Positions 50,859-59,798 of a stretch of DNA of 64,000 nt are shown in pieces; the first letter of the stretch is position 1; every line of letters starts with the position of its first letter. The stretch is from Pseudomonadota bacterium (GTDB lineage Bacteria; Pseudomonadota; Alphaproteobacteria; Sphingomonadales; Sphingomonadaceae). The notes under the pieces were generated by a model, which was given only the letters and a program-made list of their open reading frames with translations, was not told the origin of the DNA and ran no database searches. A program made the translations under genes and the position numbers. The stretch spans positions 1 through 64,000 of the forward strand of contig CAUJJI010000023.1 in assembly GCA_963205265.1 (NCBI GenBank), given 5' to 3'.

Positions 50859-51179
50859 TTTACGCTGGACACAGCTTCACCCCCGCTGGCGAATGCGGGC
50901 TAACGCCGGGGAAGGAAACACACGCACGGGACGGCCGGCGCTTGGGGTTTGCCTGGCACGACAGGCTTGGCTGGTTGCGAGCCCTGCGGTGCGAGGCGTC
51001 GGCGGGTCGGGTTGCTCCCATGCCCTGCCTTACGTTGGGCAATTTCCCCGCATCCGGATATGTGGTCGCCCTGACAGGCGCCGGCCCTTGGGGTAGCGGC
51101 GAGCGAACCGGTTCCGCTCCCTGCATCCCGCGAGGGTATGGGGCATATAACCAATGTGGTTCGTGTTGTCAAGCTCTTT
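50859..51179 (-). ncRNA. Candidate non-coding transcript (or unproven small gene)
   Basis: No protein family is recognised on either strand, though both have open frames of about 90 codons. A near-consensus promoter (51144-51172) points into it on the minus strand. Internal folds include GCCTGGCACGACAGGC near 50954-50969. I compared it by eye with tmRNA, SRP RNA, RNase P RNA and cobalamin riboswitches and found no convincing match. It is called RNA only because of the promoter and the lack of a credible protein. Confidence 0.3.
51144..51172 (-). promoter_or_regulatory. Near-consensus sigma-70 promoter without assigned gene
   Basis: On the minus strand, TTGACA (51172-51167) and TATATG (51149-51144) are exactly 17 bases apart. 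This is the best housekeeping promoter I see in the window. It points away from the lysR gene and towards the repeat behind the CoxL-like gene. It does not serve any recognised coding region. Confidence 0.6.
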
Positions 51180-51320
51180 CGTCATGCTGAACTTGTTTCA
51201 GCACCCATTTCTCCCAAAGCCCCGAAGCTCTGACTCGAAACGCAACGGCGCCGTTGTCCGTCCATGCAGGGCTCCGGCGCCTCGAGGAGAAATGGGCCCT
51301 GAAACAAGTTCAGGGTGACG
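51180..51320. repeat. Inverted-repeat element, family 2 (long copy)
   Basis: Left arm CGTCATGCTGAACTTG...CCCATTTCTC (51180-51214) and right arm GAGAAATGGGCCCTGA...CAGGGTGACG (51284-51320) are near-perfect reverse complements across about 70 bases. A degenerate third piece, TTCAGGGTAACG, follows at 51328-51339. It lies beyond the lysR stop, and the nearest copy is at 13497-13587. Confidence 0.8.
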
Positions 51321-51421
51321 AACGAAATTCAGGGTAACGATCTTGGGGACGGAAGGCGGGGAGACCGAGAGATCGAAGGGGTCGGTTTCGCCCAGTTCCG
51401 CGCACCCGCCGCGCCAGCCGG

Positions 51422-52306
51422 TCAGAGGCCGGCCTTGAGCACCCATTCGTGGAACAGCTTGACCGGGCGGGATTCGAGATCGCGCGGGCGGCAGATGAAC
51501 CAGTAGCTGTAGGGGCTCTCGACATCGACGTCGAACAGCCGCGCCAGGCGGTCGTCGTGCGCGCGGACGTAGTGGTCGTCGTGCATGATGGCGATGCCGA
51601 GGCCCTGCGCCGCCGCTTCGAGGATGAGCTGGCCGGAATCGAAATGATCGATCGCCGCCGGCTCCAGCTTGCGCAGGTTCATCGCGTCCTTCCACGCTTC
51701 GAAGCTCTCGGGCAGGTCGTGGTGGATCAGGAAGGTCTGCTTCGACAGGCGGCCGGCATCGGGCACCGGACCGACTTCTTCGGCCAGCTGCTTCGAAGTG
51801 ATGGCATAGACCCGGTTGTGATCGAGCCGCACCGAGTGGAACGAGGGATCGGGCACCTTCGAAAGGATGATCGCGGCGTCGAGCGTATCGCCGACGCGCG
51901 TCTCGAGATGGGGGCTGGTGTCGATGTCGATATGTAGCCGCGGGTGGAGCTTGCGCAGCTCGGGCAGGCGGGGGAACAGCCGCTGTCCGCCGAACAGCGA
52001 GGGCACGCCGAGGTGCAGGCGCCAGACATGGCCGCGGTCCATCTGCGATTCGACCGCTTCGGCCAGTTCCTCGAGCTTGGGCGAGACGGCGTTGTAGAAC
52101 GCCTGCCCGTCGTCGGTCAGCTTCATCGCCTGGTGCTGGCGCGTGAACAGTCGCTTGCCGGTGAAATCCTCGAGCGCGGTGATCCGCCGCGACAGGGCCG
52201 AGGGCGAGAGGCCGAGCTCGTTCGCCGCCGCCTTGGCCGAGCCCAGGCGGACGATGCGCACGAATGCTTCGAGAGCACGCAGGGGAGGAAGGCGGCGTGA
52301 TGGCAA
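51422..52306 (-). CDS. LysR-family transcriptional regulator (GcvA-like)
   Basis: A 294-residue LysR regulator. The N-terminal helix-turn-helix (LRALEAFVRIVRLGSAKAAANELGLSPSALSRRI, about 9-42) is of the GcvA/AmpR group, followed by the periplasmic-binding-like ligand domain. The start is probably TTG at 52306, with AGGA nine bases upstream; no ATG gives a full helix-turn-helix. The target is unknown. It follows corC on the same strand after 54 bases, an unusual place for this regulator. Confidence 0.92.
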   Translation of the reverse strand: MPSRRLPPLRALEAFVRIVRLGSAKAAANELGLSPSALSRRITALEDFTGKRLFTRQHQAMKLTDDGQAFYNAVSPKLEELAEAVESQMDRGHVWRLHLGVPSLFGGQRLFPRLPELRKLHPRLHIDIDTSPHLETRVGDTLDAAIILSKVPDPSFHSVRLDHNRVYAITSKQLAEEVGPVPDAGRLSKQTFLIHHDLPESFEAWKDAMNLRKLEPAAIDHFDSGQLILEAAAQGLGIAIMHDDHYVRAHDDRLARLFDVDVESPYSYWFICRPRDLESRPVKLFHEWVLKAGL

Positions 52307-52360
52307 GGTTCGTATTCCTGGGAGATTTGGGCGGGTACGGCGCGAGTGCCCTTGATCTGT

Positions 52361-53284
52361 CTAATCGGTCGGTTCAGCGGCTTCGCCCGGGGGGTGCAGC
52401 CGCAGGCGCGTGACGTGTCGTTCGTTACCTCCTGTCACTTCGATCCGCCAGCCGCTTTCGTGCTCGAGAATGGTCCCGACCTGCGGGACCTGCTCGGCGA
52501 GCACGAAGGCGAGCCCGCCCAGAGTGTCCACCGCTTCCTCGACCTCGGCAAGCCGCGGGTCGATCCTATCGGCGACTTCGTCGAGCTCGACCCGGGCATC
52601 GGCTTCCCACATGCCGTCGTCGAGCGGCACCAGCAGTTCGGTCGGGGCATCGTCGTGCTCGTCCTCGATGTCGCCGACGATTTCCTCGACGAGGTCCTCG
52701 ATGGTGATGATGCCGTCGGTGCCCGAATATTCGTCGACCACCACGGCAAGGTGGACGCGCTTGGAGCGCATGTCGGCCAGCACGTCGAGCGCGCCGCGCG
52801 CCTGCGGCACGAACAGCGGCTGGCGCAGCAGCACTTTCCAGTCCTTGGGTGGCAGCTTGCCGGTGGCGAGGAAGGGAAACACGTCCTTGATGTGGATCAT
52901 GCCGAGGATCTCGTCGAGCGTCTCGCCGTGGACCGGCATGCGGCTGTGGCCGTGCTCGGCGAAAGCGGCGACCACTTCCTCCCAGCTGGCCGAGGCCGGC
53001 ATGGCGATGATCTCGCCGCGGGGGATGGCGACGTCGTCGGCATCGTGCTCGCTGAAATGGAGGAGGTTGCGCAGCATCTGCCGCTCGAGCGGCGAGAGGT
53101 CGCCGCTCGCCCCGCCGCCGGCCGGGGTATCCTCTTCATGCTCGTCGATGAATTCCTCGAGCTGGGCGCGCAGCGACTGGTCGCCTTCGCCCTTGCCGAA
53201 GATCCGACAGATCGTCCGCCACAGCGTACGCCTACTGTCCGGATCTCCGGTTCCGGAATCGGTATGGCGGCCATTGTCGGCCAT
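52361..53284 (-). CDS. corC: CorC-family CBS-domain transporter-associated protein
   Basis: A 307-residue CorC/HlyC-type protein with two CBS domains (about 75-195) and a C-terminal transporter-associated domain (about 215-295), but no membrane domain. Sequence features are FSEHDADDVAIPR (usually DxMIPR in relatives) and VDEYSGTDGIITIEDLVEEIVGDIEDE. It acts in magnesium/cobalt handling, probably with other transporters. ybeY lies directly upstream on the same strand, in the usual phoH-ybeY-corC order. Confidence 0.92.
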   Translation of the reverse strand: MADNGRHTDSGTGDPDSRRTLWRTICRIFGKGEGDQSLRAQLEEFIDEHEEDTPAGGGASGDLSPLERQMLRNLLHFSEHDADDVAIPRGEIIAMPASASWEEVVAAFAEHGHSRMPVHGETLDEILGMIHIKDVFPFLATGKLPPKDWKVLLRQPLFVPQARGALDVLADMRSKRVHLAVVVDEYSGTDGIITIEDLVEEIVGDIEDEHDDAPTELLVPLDDGMWEADARVELDEVADRIDPRLAEVEEAVDTLGGLAFVLAEQVPQVGTILEHESGWRIEVTGGNERHVTRLRLHPPGEAAEPTD

Positions 53285-53300
53285 GTCGTGCTTGTGCCCC

Positions 53301-53798
53301 TTACGCCTGATCGTTGTCCCCATATGGGTCCGCGACGCCCAAATGGGCAAGGGCCTTTATTTCGAGCGCTTCCATTTCCGAAGCCGCGGCGGGCGAGGTC
53401 TCGTGGTCGTGGCCGGCGAGATGGAGCAGCCCGTGGACGATCAGGTGGGCGGCGTGGTCTTCCAGCGGGACGCCGCGCTCGGCCGCTTCGCGCGTGCAGG
53501 TCTCGCAGGCGAGGACCACGTCGCCGAGCAGCTCGGGCGGGCCCTGGGCAGCGAGAGCGAGCAGCGCGGCGCGCTCCAGCATGGGGAAGGACAGCACGTT
53601 GGTCGGCCGGTCCTTGCCGCGCCATTCGCGGTTGAGCGCCTGTACCTCGCCGTCGTCGGCGAAGAGCAGGCTGGCGGACAGGCGCGGATTGGCGAGTTCC
53701 GGCGCGACCAGGGCGGCGGCGGCGGCGGCGCGCTCGGCCAGGGCCGGCCAGTCGCCGTCGGCGGGCCAGACCCCGTCCAGGTCGATGTCGAGTTCCAA
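53301..53798 (-). CDS. ybeY: Endoribonuclease YbeY
   Basis: A 165-residue single-strand endoribonuclease used in 16S rRNA 3' maturation and ribosome quality control. The metal site is HGLLHLAGHDH near the C-terminus, matching H-x3-H-x5-H. The start is the TTG at 53798, since AGGGGG stands at the right distance; a longer reading would overlap phoH and has no support. It lies 22 bases after phoH. Confidence 0.94.
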   Translation of the reverse strand: MELDIDLDGVWPADGDWPALAERAAAAAALVAPELANPRLSASLLFADDGEVQALNREWRGKDRPTNVLSFPMLERAALLALAAQGPPELLGDVVLACETCTREAAERGVPLEDHAAHLIVHGLLHLAGHDHETSPAAASEMEALEIKALAHLGVADPYGDNDQA

Positions 53799-53820
53799 GC
53801 GAGCCCCCTGCGCCGCCCGC

Positions 53821-54834
53821 TCAGCTCTTGCCCTCGTAGGCCTCGACGATGCGGCCGACGATCGGATGGCGCACGACGTCGGCCGAGCCGAAGCGCACCA
53901 CAGAAATGCCGTCGACCCCTTCGAGCCGCTTGACCGCGTCGGCCAGCCCACTCATCGAATCGCCGCCGGGGATGTCGACTTGCCGCGGGTCGCCGCAGAC
54001 GACCATGCGGCTGTTCTGGCCGAAGCGGGTGAGGAACATCTTCATCTGCGCGGGCGTGGTGTTCTGCGCCTCGTCGAGGATGACGAAGGCATCGGCCAGG
54101 GTGCGGCCGCGCATGAAGGCGATCGGGGCGATCTCGATCTCGCCCGAGGCGATCCGGCGTTCGACCTGCTCGGGCGGCATGCAGTCGTAAAGCGCGTCGT
54201 AGAGCGGGCGGAGGTAGGGATCGACCTTCTCCTTCATGTCGCCGGGCAGGAAGCCCAGCCGCTCGCCCGCTTCGACCGCGGGGCGCGACAGGATCAGGCG
54301 CTGGACGCTGCCGGTGATCAACTGGCTGACGGCCTGGGCGACGGCGACATAGGTCTTGCCGGTGCCGGCGGGACCGAGCGCGAAGATGATGTCCTTGGCG
54401 GCCAGCGCCTTCATGTAGTCGATCTGGGTGGCAGAGCGCGGGACGATGGTCTTCTTGCGGGTGCGGATCATCACTTGCGGCGCGTCGTTGCCGGTGATGA
54501 TGCCTTCCAGCGTCGGCTCGCTCGACATGACGATGAGCGATTCGACTGCCCCGGTGTCGAGTTCCTGGCCCTTGAGCAGGCGCTGGTGCATCGCTTTCAG
54601 GACGTCGCGGGCGCGGGCGACCGATTCTTCGGGCCCTTCGATCTGGATGCGGTTGCCGCGGGCGCCGATGTAGACACCCAGCCGGTTTTCTATCTGCACG
54701 AGATTGGCGTCGAACTGCCCGAATAGCGCGCCGAGGATTGCCGGCTCGTCGAATTCGATTTCGATCCTGGCCCGGCGAGGAGTCTCGGGGCGGATCGGCG
54801 CCAGGTCATCGGCGCGAGCAGGTTTGCGGGCCAT
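53821..54834 (-). CDS. phoH: PhoH-like ATPase
   Basis: A 337-residue PhoH/YbeZ protein. It has an N-terminal KH-like part (about 30-90) and a superfamily-1-like ATPase domain with Walker A GPAGTGKT and Walker B VILDEAQN. YbeZ works with YbeY in rRNA processing, consistent with the gene order. The gene is separated from miaB by an unknown gene and a 125-base gap, whereas in most alphaproteobacteria miaB is next to phoH. Confidence 0.95.
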   Translation of the reverse strand: MARKPARADDLAPIRPETPRRARIEIEFDEPAILGALFGQFDANLVQIENRLGVYIGARGNRIQIEGPEESVARARDVLKAMHQRLLKGQELDTGAVESLIVMSSEPTLEGIITGNDAPQVMIRTRKKTIVPRSATQIDYMKALAAKDIIFALGPAGTGKTYVAVAQAVSQLITGSVQRLILSRPAVEAGERLGFLPGDMKEKVDPYLRPLYDALYDCMPPEQVERRIASGEIEIAPIAFMRGRTLADAFVILDEAQNTTPAQMKMFLTRFGQNSRMVVCGDPRQVDIPGGDSMSGLADAVKRLEGVDGISVVRFGSADVVRHPIVGRIVEAYEGKS

Positions 54835-54959
54835 GCGCTCCTTTCAGGTGGGTCGGAACGACCTGCATGAAAGATAATCGCGCGGTGTTGCAGCACAAGG
54901 ACACCTGCGTCGCGCCGTGGTGGAAAACTGGCGGAGCGTGGCCGGCAATCGTGCCGCGG

Positions 54960-55430
54960 TCAGCGGAACGGCCGCTCCTGGTCGAGCGGGGTGCGATCGA
55001 ACACGATCCGCGAGGCGATATCGTCCATCGCCGCGAGCAATTCCGCTTCTGACCGGCGGCTGGACCACAGTCCGGCGCTGATCCTGCAGCGACAGGTCAG
55101 GATCGCCGAGTGACCGAACTGCCGGCCGGCGCCGTCGTGCCCGTAATAGGCGATGGCCCGCCCCCAGGGGCGTGGCACGATCACCGGCTCGTAGATGGTG
55201 GCGGTCCGGCCCAGGACTGTCGCGATGGTGGTTTCCGAATGCAGCAGCAAGTCCAGGACAAGTCGCGAGGCCTGATCGATCTGGCCGAAGGAAATATCAT
55301 GCGAGCCGGCCGACAGTATCAGTGTCAGGTCCTTCTGATCGTCATGCCAGGTATATTGCCGGCGATCGTCAGGATAGAGCCGCTGCCATGTCGCCTCAAG
55401 GGCAAGCGAGAAGTCCGGATCGTCGATCAC
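54960..55430 (-). CDS. Unknown protein inserted between miaB and phoH
   Basis: About 156 residues if read from GTG at 55430; the true start is uncertain, since the frame stays open into the end of miaB and no good ribosome site stands out. I recognise no family. Segments such as IDDPDFSLALEATWQRLYPDD, DQKDLTLILSAGSHDISFG and IAYYGHDGAGRQFGHSAI look like a folded globular protein. Codon use is less GC-extreme than in neighbours. It breaks the usual miaB-phoH adjacency and might be a recent acquisition. Confidence 0.55.
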   Translation of the reverse strand: MIDDPDFSLALEATWQRLYPDDRRQYTWHDDQKDLTLILSAGSHDISFGQIDQASRLVLDLLLHSETTIATVLGRTATIYEPVIVPRPWGRAIAYYGHDGAGRQFGHSAILTCRCRISAGLWSSRRSEAELLAAMDDIASRIVFDRTPLDQERPFR

Positions 55431-55488
55431 CTGCCCATTGTCGCCAATCAGGGCGCGGCAGGCAAATGGAGATGCGCCCGAAATCGAG

Positions 55489-56832
55489 CTATCTCGCCAC
55501 CGGCTCCAGCAGGCGGGCGTGCAGCGAGTTGGGTCCGGCTTCGGCCAGTTCCACGGCCACGACCTCGCCGATCGCCGCATCGCCATGGAAATGCACCGAC
55601 TGCAGCCACGGCGACTTGCCGAGCCACTGGCCCGCGTGCCGGCCGGTGCGCTCGACCAGCACGTCGCAGCGCTTGCCGACCGAAGCGGCGTTGAAGGCGA
55701 GCTGGTCGCGGTTGAGCGCGGCCTGCAGGCGCTGCAGCCGCTCGTCCATGACTTCGGCCGCGATCTGGCCCGCCATCGTCGCAGCGGGCGTGCCGGGGCG
55801 CGGGCTGTACTTGAAGCTGAAGGCCTGGGCATAGCCGACCGCGTCGATCAGCTGCAGCGTCTCGGCGAACTCGGCCTCGGTCTCGCCGGGGAAGCCGACG
55901 ATGAAATCGCCGGACAGCGCGATGTCGGGCCGGGCGGCGCGCACCCGGTCGAGCAGCTTCAGATAGCCGTCGGCGGTATGGCTGCGGTTCATTGCCTTGA
56001 GCACGCGGTCGCTGCCCGACTGCACCGGCAGGTGCAGGAACGGCATCAGCTTGGCCACTTCGCCGTGCGCGGCTATCAGGCCCTCGCTCATGTCGTTGGG
56101 ATGGCTGGTGGTATAGCGGATGCGCTGCAGGTCGGGCATGTCCGCCAGCGCGCGGATCAGCCCGTCGAGGCCGATGGCGCGGCCCCTGCCGTCCTCGCCC
56201 GCCCAGGCGTTGACGTTCTGGCCGAGCAGGGTGACCTCCTTCGCCCCGGCAGCGACGAGGCGCTGCGCCTCGTCGACCAGGTCGACGAAAGGCCGAGAGG
56301 TTTCGGCGCCCCGCGTGTAGGGCACGACGCAATAGGTGCAGAACTTGTCGCAGCCCTCCTGGACCGTCAGGAAGGCGCTCGGCCCGGCCCGGCGAGTCCG
56401 GCCCCGCGCGGGCAGGCTGTCGAACTTGGTCTGCGCCGGCATGTCGGTGTCGGTGACGCGCTTGCCGGTGCGGGCCTCGGCCAGCATCTCGGGCAGGCGG
56501 TGGTAGGCCTGCGGGCCGACGACCATGCGCACGCTGGGCGCGCGCGCCATGATCTCCTCGCCCTCGGCCTGGGCGACGCAGCCGGCGACGGCGATCAGCG
56601 GCGTCGAGCCGTCCTCGCGGCGCAAGCGGCCGATGTCCGAATAGACCTTCTCCGCCGCCTTCTCGCGGATGTGGCAGGTGTTGAGCACGACGAGATCGGC
56701 ATCGGCGCCTTCCTCGGCGGCGGTGAGCCCCTGTTCGGCCAGCAGCTCGCCCATCCGCTCGCCGTCGTAGACGGTCATCTGGCAGCCGAAGCTCTTGCCC
56801 CGGCAGGTCTGCGGGGCGGGGGGTGGGCGCAT
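55489..56832 (-). CDS. miaB: tRNA-2-methylthio-N6-dimethylallyladenosine synthase
   Basis: A 447-residue radical-SAM methylthiotransferase that modifies A37 of tRNA. The N-terminal cluster cysteines lie in FGCQM, NTCHI and AGCVAQ, the radical SAM CxxxCxxC is CDKFCTYC, and the C-terminal TRAM domain is present ([13 protein letters not shown] region). The start at the ATG 56832 gives [19 protein letters not shown]; an earlier in-frame start at 56937 lies in repeat DNA. It diverges from argS across a large palindromic element. Confidence 0.95.
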   Translation of the reverse strand: MRPPPAPQTCRGKSFGCQMTVYDGERMGELLAEQGLTAAEEGADADLVVLNTCHIREKAAEKVYSDIGRLRREDGSTPLIAVAGCVAQAEGEEIMARAPSVRMVVGPQAYHRLPEMLAEARTGKRVTDTDMPAQTKFDSLPARGRTRRAGPSAFLTVQEGCDKFCTYCVVPYTRGAETSRPFVDLVDEAQRLVAAGAKEVTLLGQNVNAWAGEDGRGRAIGLDGLIRALADMPDLQRIRYTTSHPNDMSEGLIAAHGEVAKLMPFLHLPVQSGSDRVLKAMNRSHTADGYLKLLDRVRAARPDIALSGDFIVGFPGETEAEFAETLQLIDAVGYAQAFSFKYSPRPGTPAATMAGQIAAEVMDERLQRLQAALNRDQLAFNAASVGKRCDVLVERTGRHAGQWLGKSPWLQSVHFHGDAAIGEVVAVELAEAGPNSLHARLLEPVAR

Positions 56833-56889
56833 GGTGGGCGCCTGTAGCTTAGTCTGCCCGGTTTTTACAGGGGGGTAGGGGAAGGGCTT

Positions 56890-57124
56890 GTTCGCGCAGA
56901 GAGCGCGGAGGGCGCAGGGGCCTTTTTGGGGTTTCACGCGGAGACGCGGAGGCGCGGAGAGTTTGGAGTGTAGAGGCGGCGAAGCCGCTACAATATCGGA
57001 TGCATGGATTAAGGCGCCTTCTGCGCAATTTCAGCCCCCCCTTTCTTCTCCGCGTCTCCGCGTTTCCGCGTGAGCCCCCCAAGGCCCCCAAAACCTCCGC
57101 GCCCTCCGCGCTCTCTGCGCGAAG
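56890..57124. repeat. Large palindromic element between miaB and argS, family 4
   Basis: Left arm TTCGCGCAGAGAGCGCGGAG...ACGCGGAGACGCGGAGGCGCGGAG (56890-56959) and right arm, its near reverse complement, TTCTCCGCGTCTCCGCG...CGCTCTCTGCGCGAAGC (57046-57124), about 85 bases apart. The arms have a seven-to-nine-base beat (CGCGGAG, CGCAGAG). It covers most of the 343-base gap shared by the divergent promoters of miaB and argS. Confidence 0.85.
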
Positions 57125-57175
57125 CGAAAACCCCGCCTGTTCCCTTCCCCCGCCAAACCCGCTAACCGCGCGCTC

Positions 57176-58921
57176 ATGTCCGATACCAAGACTCTCCACG
57201 CCGCCTTCGTCGGCCATGTCGCCGCCGCGCTCGACGCGCTCGAGGCAGCCGGCACGCTGCCGGCCGGGCTTCCCCGCGGCGCCATCTCCGTCGAGCCGCC
57301 GCGCGACGCCGCGCACGGCGACCTTGCCACCAATGCCGCCATGGTCCTGGCCAAGCCGGCGGGCACGAACCCGCGCCAGCTGGCCGAGCTGCTTTCCACC
57401 GAGCTGGCGAAGCTGCCGGCAGTGACCGGCACCGAGATCGCCGGGCCGGGCTTCATCAACCTGCGCCTGGCCGACGAGGCCTGGCTCGACGAGCTGCGCA
57501 CCGTCGCCGCGCTCGGCGACGACTATGGCCGCTCGACCGTGGGCGGCGGCATGACGGTCAATGTCGAATACGTCTCGGCCAATCCGACCGGGCCGATGCA
57601 CATGGGCCACTGCCGCGGGGCGGTGGTGGGCGACGCGCTTGCCGCGCTGCTCGAATTCGCCGGGCACAAGGTGATTCGCGAATACTACGTCAACGACGCC
57701 GGCGGCCAGGTCGACGTGCTCGCCCGCTCGGTCCACCTGCGCTACCGCGAGGCGCTGGGCGAGGACGTGGGCGAAATACCGGAAGGGCTCTACCCCGGCG
57801 CCTATCTCGTCCCGACCGGGCACCGGCTGGCGACGCACCACGGCAGCCGCTTCGTCTCCGCGCCCGAGAGCGAATGGCTGGCGCTGTTCCGCCAGGAGGC
57901 CGTCGCCGACATGATGGCGATGATCCGCGACGACCTTGCCCTCCTCGGCATCCATCACGACCTGTTCTCTTCCGAGGCCGAGCTCCAGGCCGCCGGCAAG
58001 CCGGCCGAGGCCGAGGCCTGGCTGCGCTCGCAGGATCTCGTCTACGACGGCATTCTCGAAGCTCCCAAGGGCAAGACCGTGGACGACTGGGAGCCGGTCG
58101 CCCTGCCCCTGTTCCGCTCGACGAAGTTCGGCGACGACCAGGACCGGCCGATCAAGAAGTCCGACGGCAGCTGGACCTACTTCGGCGCCGATCTCGCCTA
58201 TCACTTCCAGAAGGCGCAGAGCGCCGATGCCCTGGTCGACATCTGGGGCGCCGATCATGCCGGCACGGTGAAGCGCATCAAGGCCGCGGTCGCGGCGATG
58301 ACCGGCGCCGGCGGCAAGGCCACGCCGTTCGAGGTCAAGCTCGTCCAGATGGTCCAGCTGCTGCGCGACGGCGAGCCGGTGAAGATGTCGAAGCGGGCGG
58401 GGACTTTCATCACTCTGGCCGACGTCGTGCGCGAAGTCGGCAAGGACGTGGTCCGCTTCACCATGCTGACGCGCAAGCCCGAGGCCCAGATGGACTTCGA
58501 CTTTGCCAAAGTTGTCGAGGCGTCGAAGGACAACCCGGTTTTCTACGTCCAGTACTGCCACGCCCGCGTCAGCTCGACCCTGCGCAAGGCGGCGGGCGAG
58601 GGCTTTGCGCCGTCGGCCGCCGATCTCGCTCGGCTCGGCACCGAGGAGCTCGAGCTGGTCAAGCTGGCGGCGCAGTTCCCACGCATCGTCGAGGCCGCCG
58701 CCACGGCGCGCGAGCCGCATCGCGTCGCATTCTTCCTCCACGACCTCGCCGCCGCCTTCCATGCCTACTGGAACCTCGGCAACGATCGGCCGGAAAAGCG
58801 GTTCATCGTGGCACAGGACGGCAAGCTTACTGCAGCCAGGCTTTTCCTGGTGTCCCAAATCGGGCAGATTGTCCGCAACGGATTGGCGCTGCTCGGCGTC
58901 GAGGCGGTAAAGGAAATGTGA
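57176..58921 (+). CDS. argS: Arginyl-tRNA synthetase
   Basis: A 581-residue class I synthetase that charges tRNA-Arg. It has the N-terminal Add-1 domain, the HIGH motif as HMGH (NPTGPMHMGHCRG, about 137-149), the KMSKR motif and the C-terminal DALR helix bundle. The start ATG at 57176 gives the standard N-terminus. The stop lies two bases before the SPOR-domain gene, so they are coexpressed, an arrangement common in sphingomonads as I recall. Confidence 0.97.
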   Translation: MSDTKTLHAAFVGHVAAALDALEAAGTLPAGLPRGAISVEPPRDAAHGDLATNAAMVLAKPAGTNPRQLAELLSTELAKLPAVTGTEIAGPGFINLRLADEAWLDELRTVAALGDDYGRSTVGGGMTVNVEYVSANPTGPMHMGHCRGAVVGDALAALLEFAGHKVIREYYVNDAGGQVDVLARSVHLRYREALGEDVGEIPEGLYPGAYLVPTGHRLATHHGSRFVSAPESEWLALFRQEAVADMMAMIRDDLALLGIHHDLFSSEAELQAAGKPAEAEAWLRSQDLVYDGILEAPKGKTVDDWEPVALPLFRSTKFGDDQDRPIKKSDGSWTYFGADLAYHFQKAQSADALVDIWGADHAGTVKRIKAAVAAMTGAGGKATPFEVKLVQMVQLLRDGEPVKMSKRAGTFITLADVVREVGKDVVRFTMLTRKPEAQMDFDFAKVVEASKDNPVFYVQYCHARVSSTLRKAAGEGFAPSAADLARLGTEELELVKLAAQFPRIVEAAATAREPHRVAFFLHDLAAAFHAYWNLGNDRPEKRFIVAQDGKLTAARLFLVSQIGQIVRNGLALLGVEAVKEM

Positions 58922-58923
58922 TC

Positions 58924-59676
58924 ATGACGGGACCGGACGGCCAGCACGACGAACCCTGGGCAGCCGGGGCTGGCTCAGGTTCCGGCGCGGCGGCGTCGGA
59001 GGAACCGGTCGATCAGGGCGAGGGCGCCAGCCGGCTGGCGCTCGACGACGACGATCCGCCGCTGCCCTGGCTGCAGGGCGACGACGAGGACGAGGAGTTC
59101 GTGGGAGCCGGACTGGGCCAGACGATGGCCTTCATCGCGCTCGGGCTGATCGCGATCGCGCTCATCGTCGGCGGCATCTGGTGGGTGACCAATCGCCCGG
59201 ACGAGCAGGCGCTGGTCGCCGACGGCAGCACGATCAAGGCTCCGGCCGAACCCTACAAGCAGCCGCCGACCGATCCGGGCGGCAAGGTCTTCGCAGGCAC
59301 CGGCGACACCAGCTTCAGCATCTCCGAAGGCCAGCGCCGCCCGGCGCGACTCGGCCAGGGAGAGGAAGCCGTGCCGTCCCCGGCGCCGAGCAGCAGCTCC
59401 GCTCCGGCCGCGACCGGCAGCCCGGCACCGGCTGCCGCCGGCGGCGTCGGCGTGCAGGTCGCCGCCTATTCGAACCAGGAACAGGCCGAAGCCGGCTGGG
59501 CGCGCCTGCAGCAGCAGTATTCGGCGCTGGCCAGCGTCAAGCACCGCATAGTGCAGGGCCAGGCGGACATCGGCACCGTCTACCGCCTCCAGGCTGTGGC
59601 AGCCGATGCGGCCCAGGCCCGCAGCCTCTGCCAGCAGCTCAAGGCGGCAGGGCTGAACTGCCAGGTCAAGAATTAG
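58924..59676 (+). CDS. SPOR-domain membrane protein
   Basis: A 250-residue inner-membrane protein. An acidic cytosolic N-terminus (DDDDPPLPW, DDEDEEF) leads to one membrane helix (about 67-88), a Pro/Ser-rich periplasmic linker and a C-terminal SPOR domain (about 175-250, starting GVGVQVAAYSNQEQAEAGW). SPOR domains bind denuded peptidoglycan at the septum, so a division-linked role is likely. AAGGAA at the end of argS serves as ribosome site. Confidence 0.92.
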   Translation: MTGPDGQHDEPWAAGAGSGSGAAASEEPVDQGEGASRLALDDDDPPLPWLQGDDEDEEFVGAGLGQTMAFIALGLIAIALIVGGIWWVTNRPDEQALVADGSTIKAPAEPYKQPPTDPGGKVFAGTGDTSFSISEGQRRPARLGQGEEAVPSPAPSSSSAPAATGSPAPAAAGGVGVQVAAYSNQEQAEAGWARLQQQYSALASVKHRIVQGQADIGTVYRLQAVAADAAQARSLCQQLKAAGLNCQVKN

Positions 59677-59695
59677 GGACGACAATAGGTAGCAC

Positions 59696-59785
59696 GTCGT
59701 CCCGGCGAAAGCCGGGACCGCTGCGATCCGGGTCGGACGTTCAGTCGACGAGGCCAGCGGTCCCGGGTCGAGCCCGGGACGACGC
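59696..59785. repeat. CGTCCCGG inverted-repeat element, family 3 (full copy)
   Basis: Left arm CGTCGTCCCGGCGAAAGCC and right arm AGCGGTCCCGGGTCGAGCC, ending GGGACGACG, pair through CGTCGTCCCGG/CCGGGACGACG and GGGACCGCTG/CAGCGGTCCC. It lies between the ends of the SPOR-domain gene and the large CoA ligase gene, which converge, and probably acts on both strands as a 3' structure. A half copy is at 1532-1562. Confidence 0.8.
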
Positions 59786-59798
59786 GGGGCCTCGTCCC

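Noticed and set aside
50859..51179. tmRNA, SRP RNA, RNase P RNA or cobalamin riboswitch in the gap after the CoxL-like gene
   Set aside because: None of the fixed sequence elements of these RNAs (tag reading frame with TTCGA T-loop, GGAAG-type SRP tip, GAGGAAAGTCC, or the B12 box) is present on either strand.
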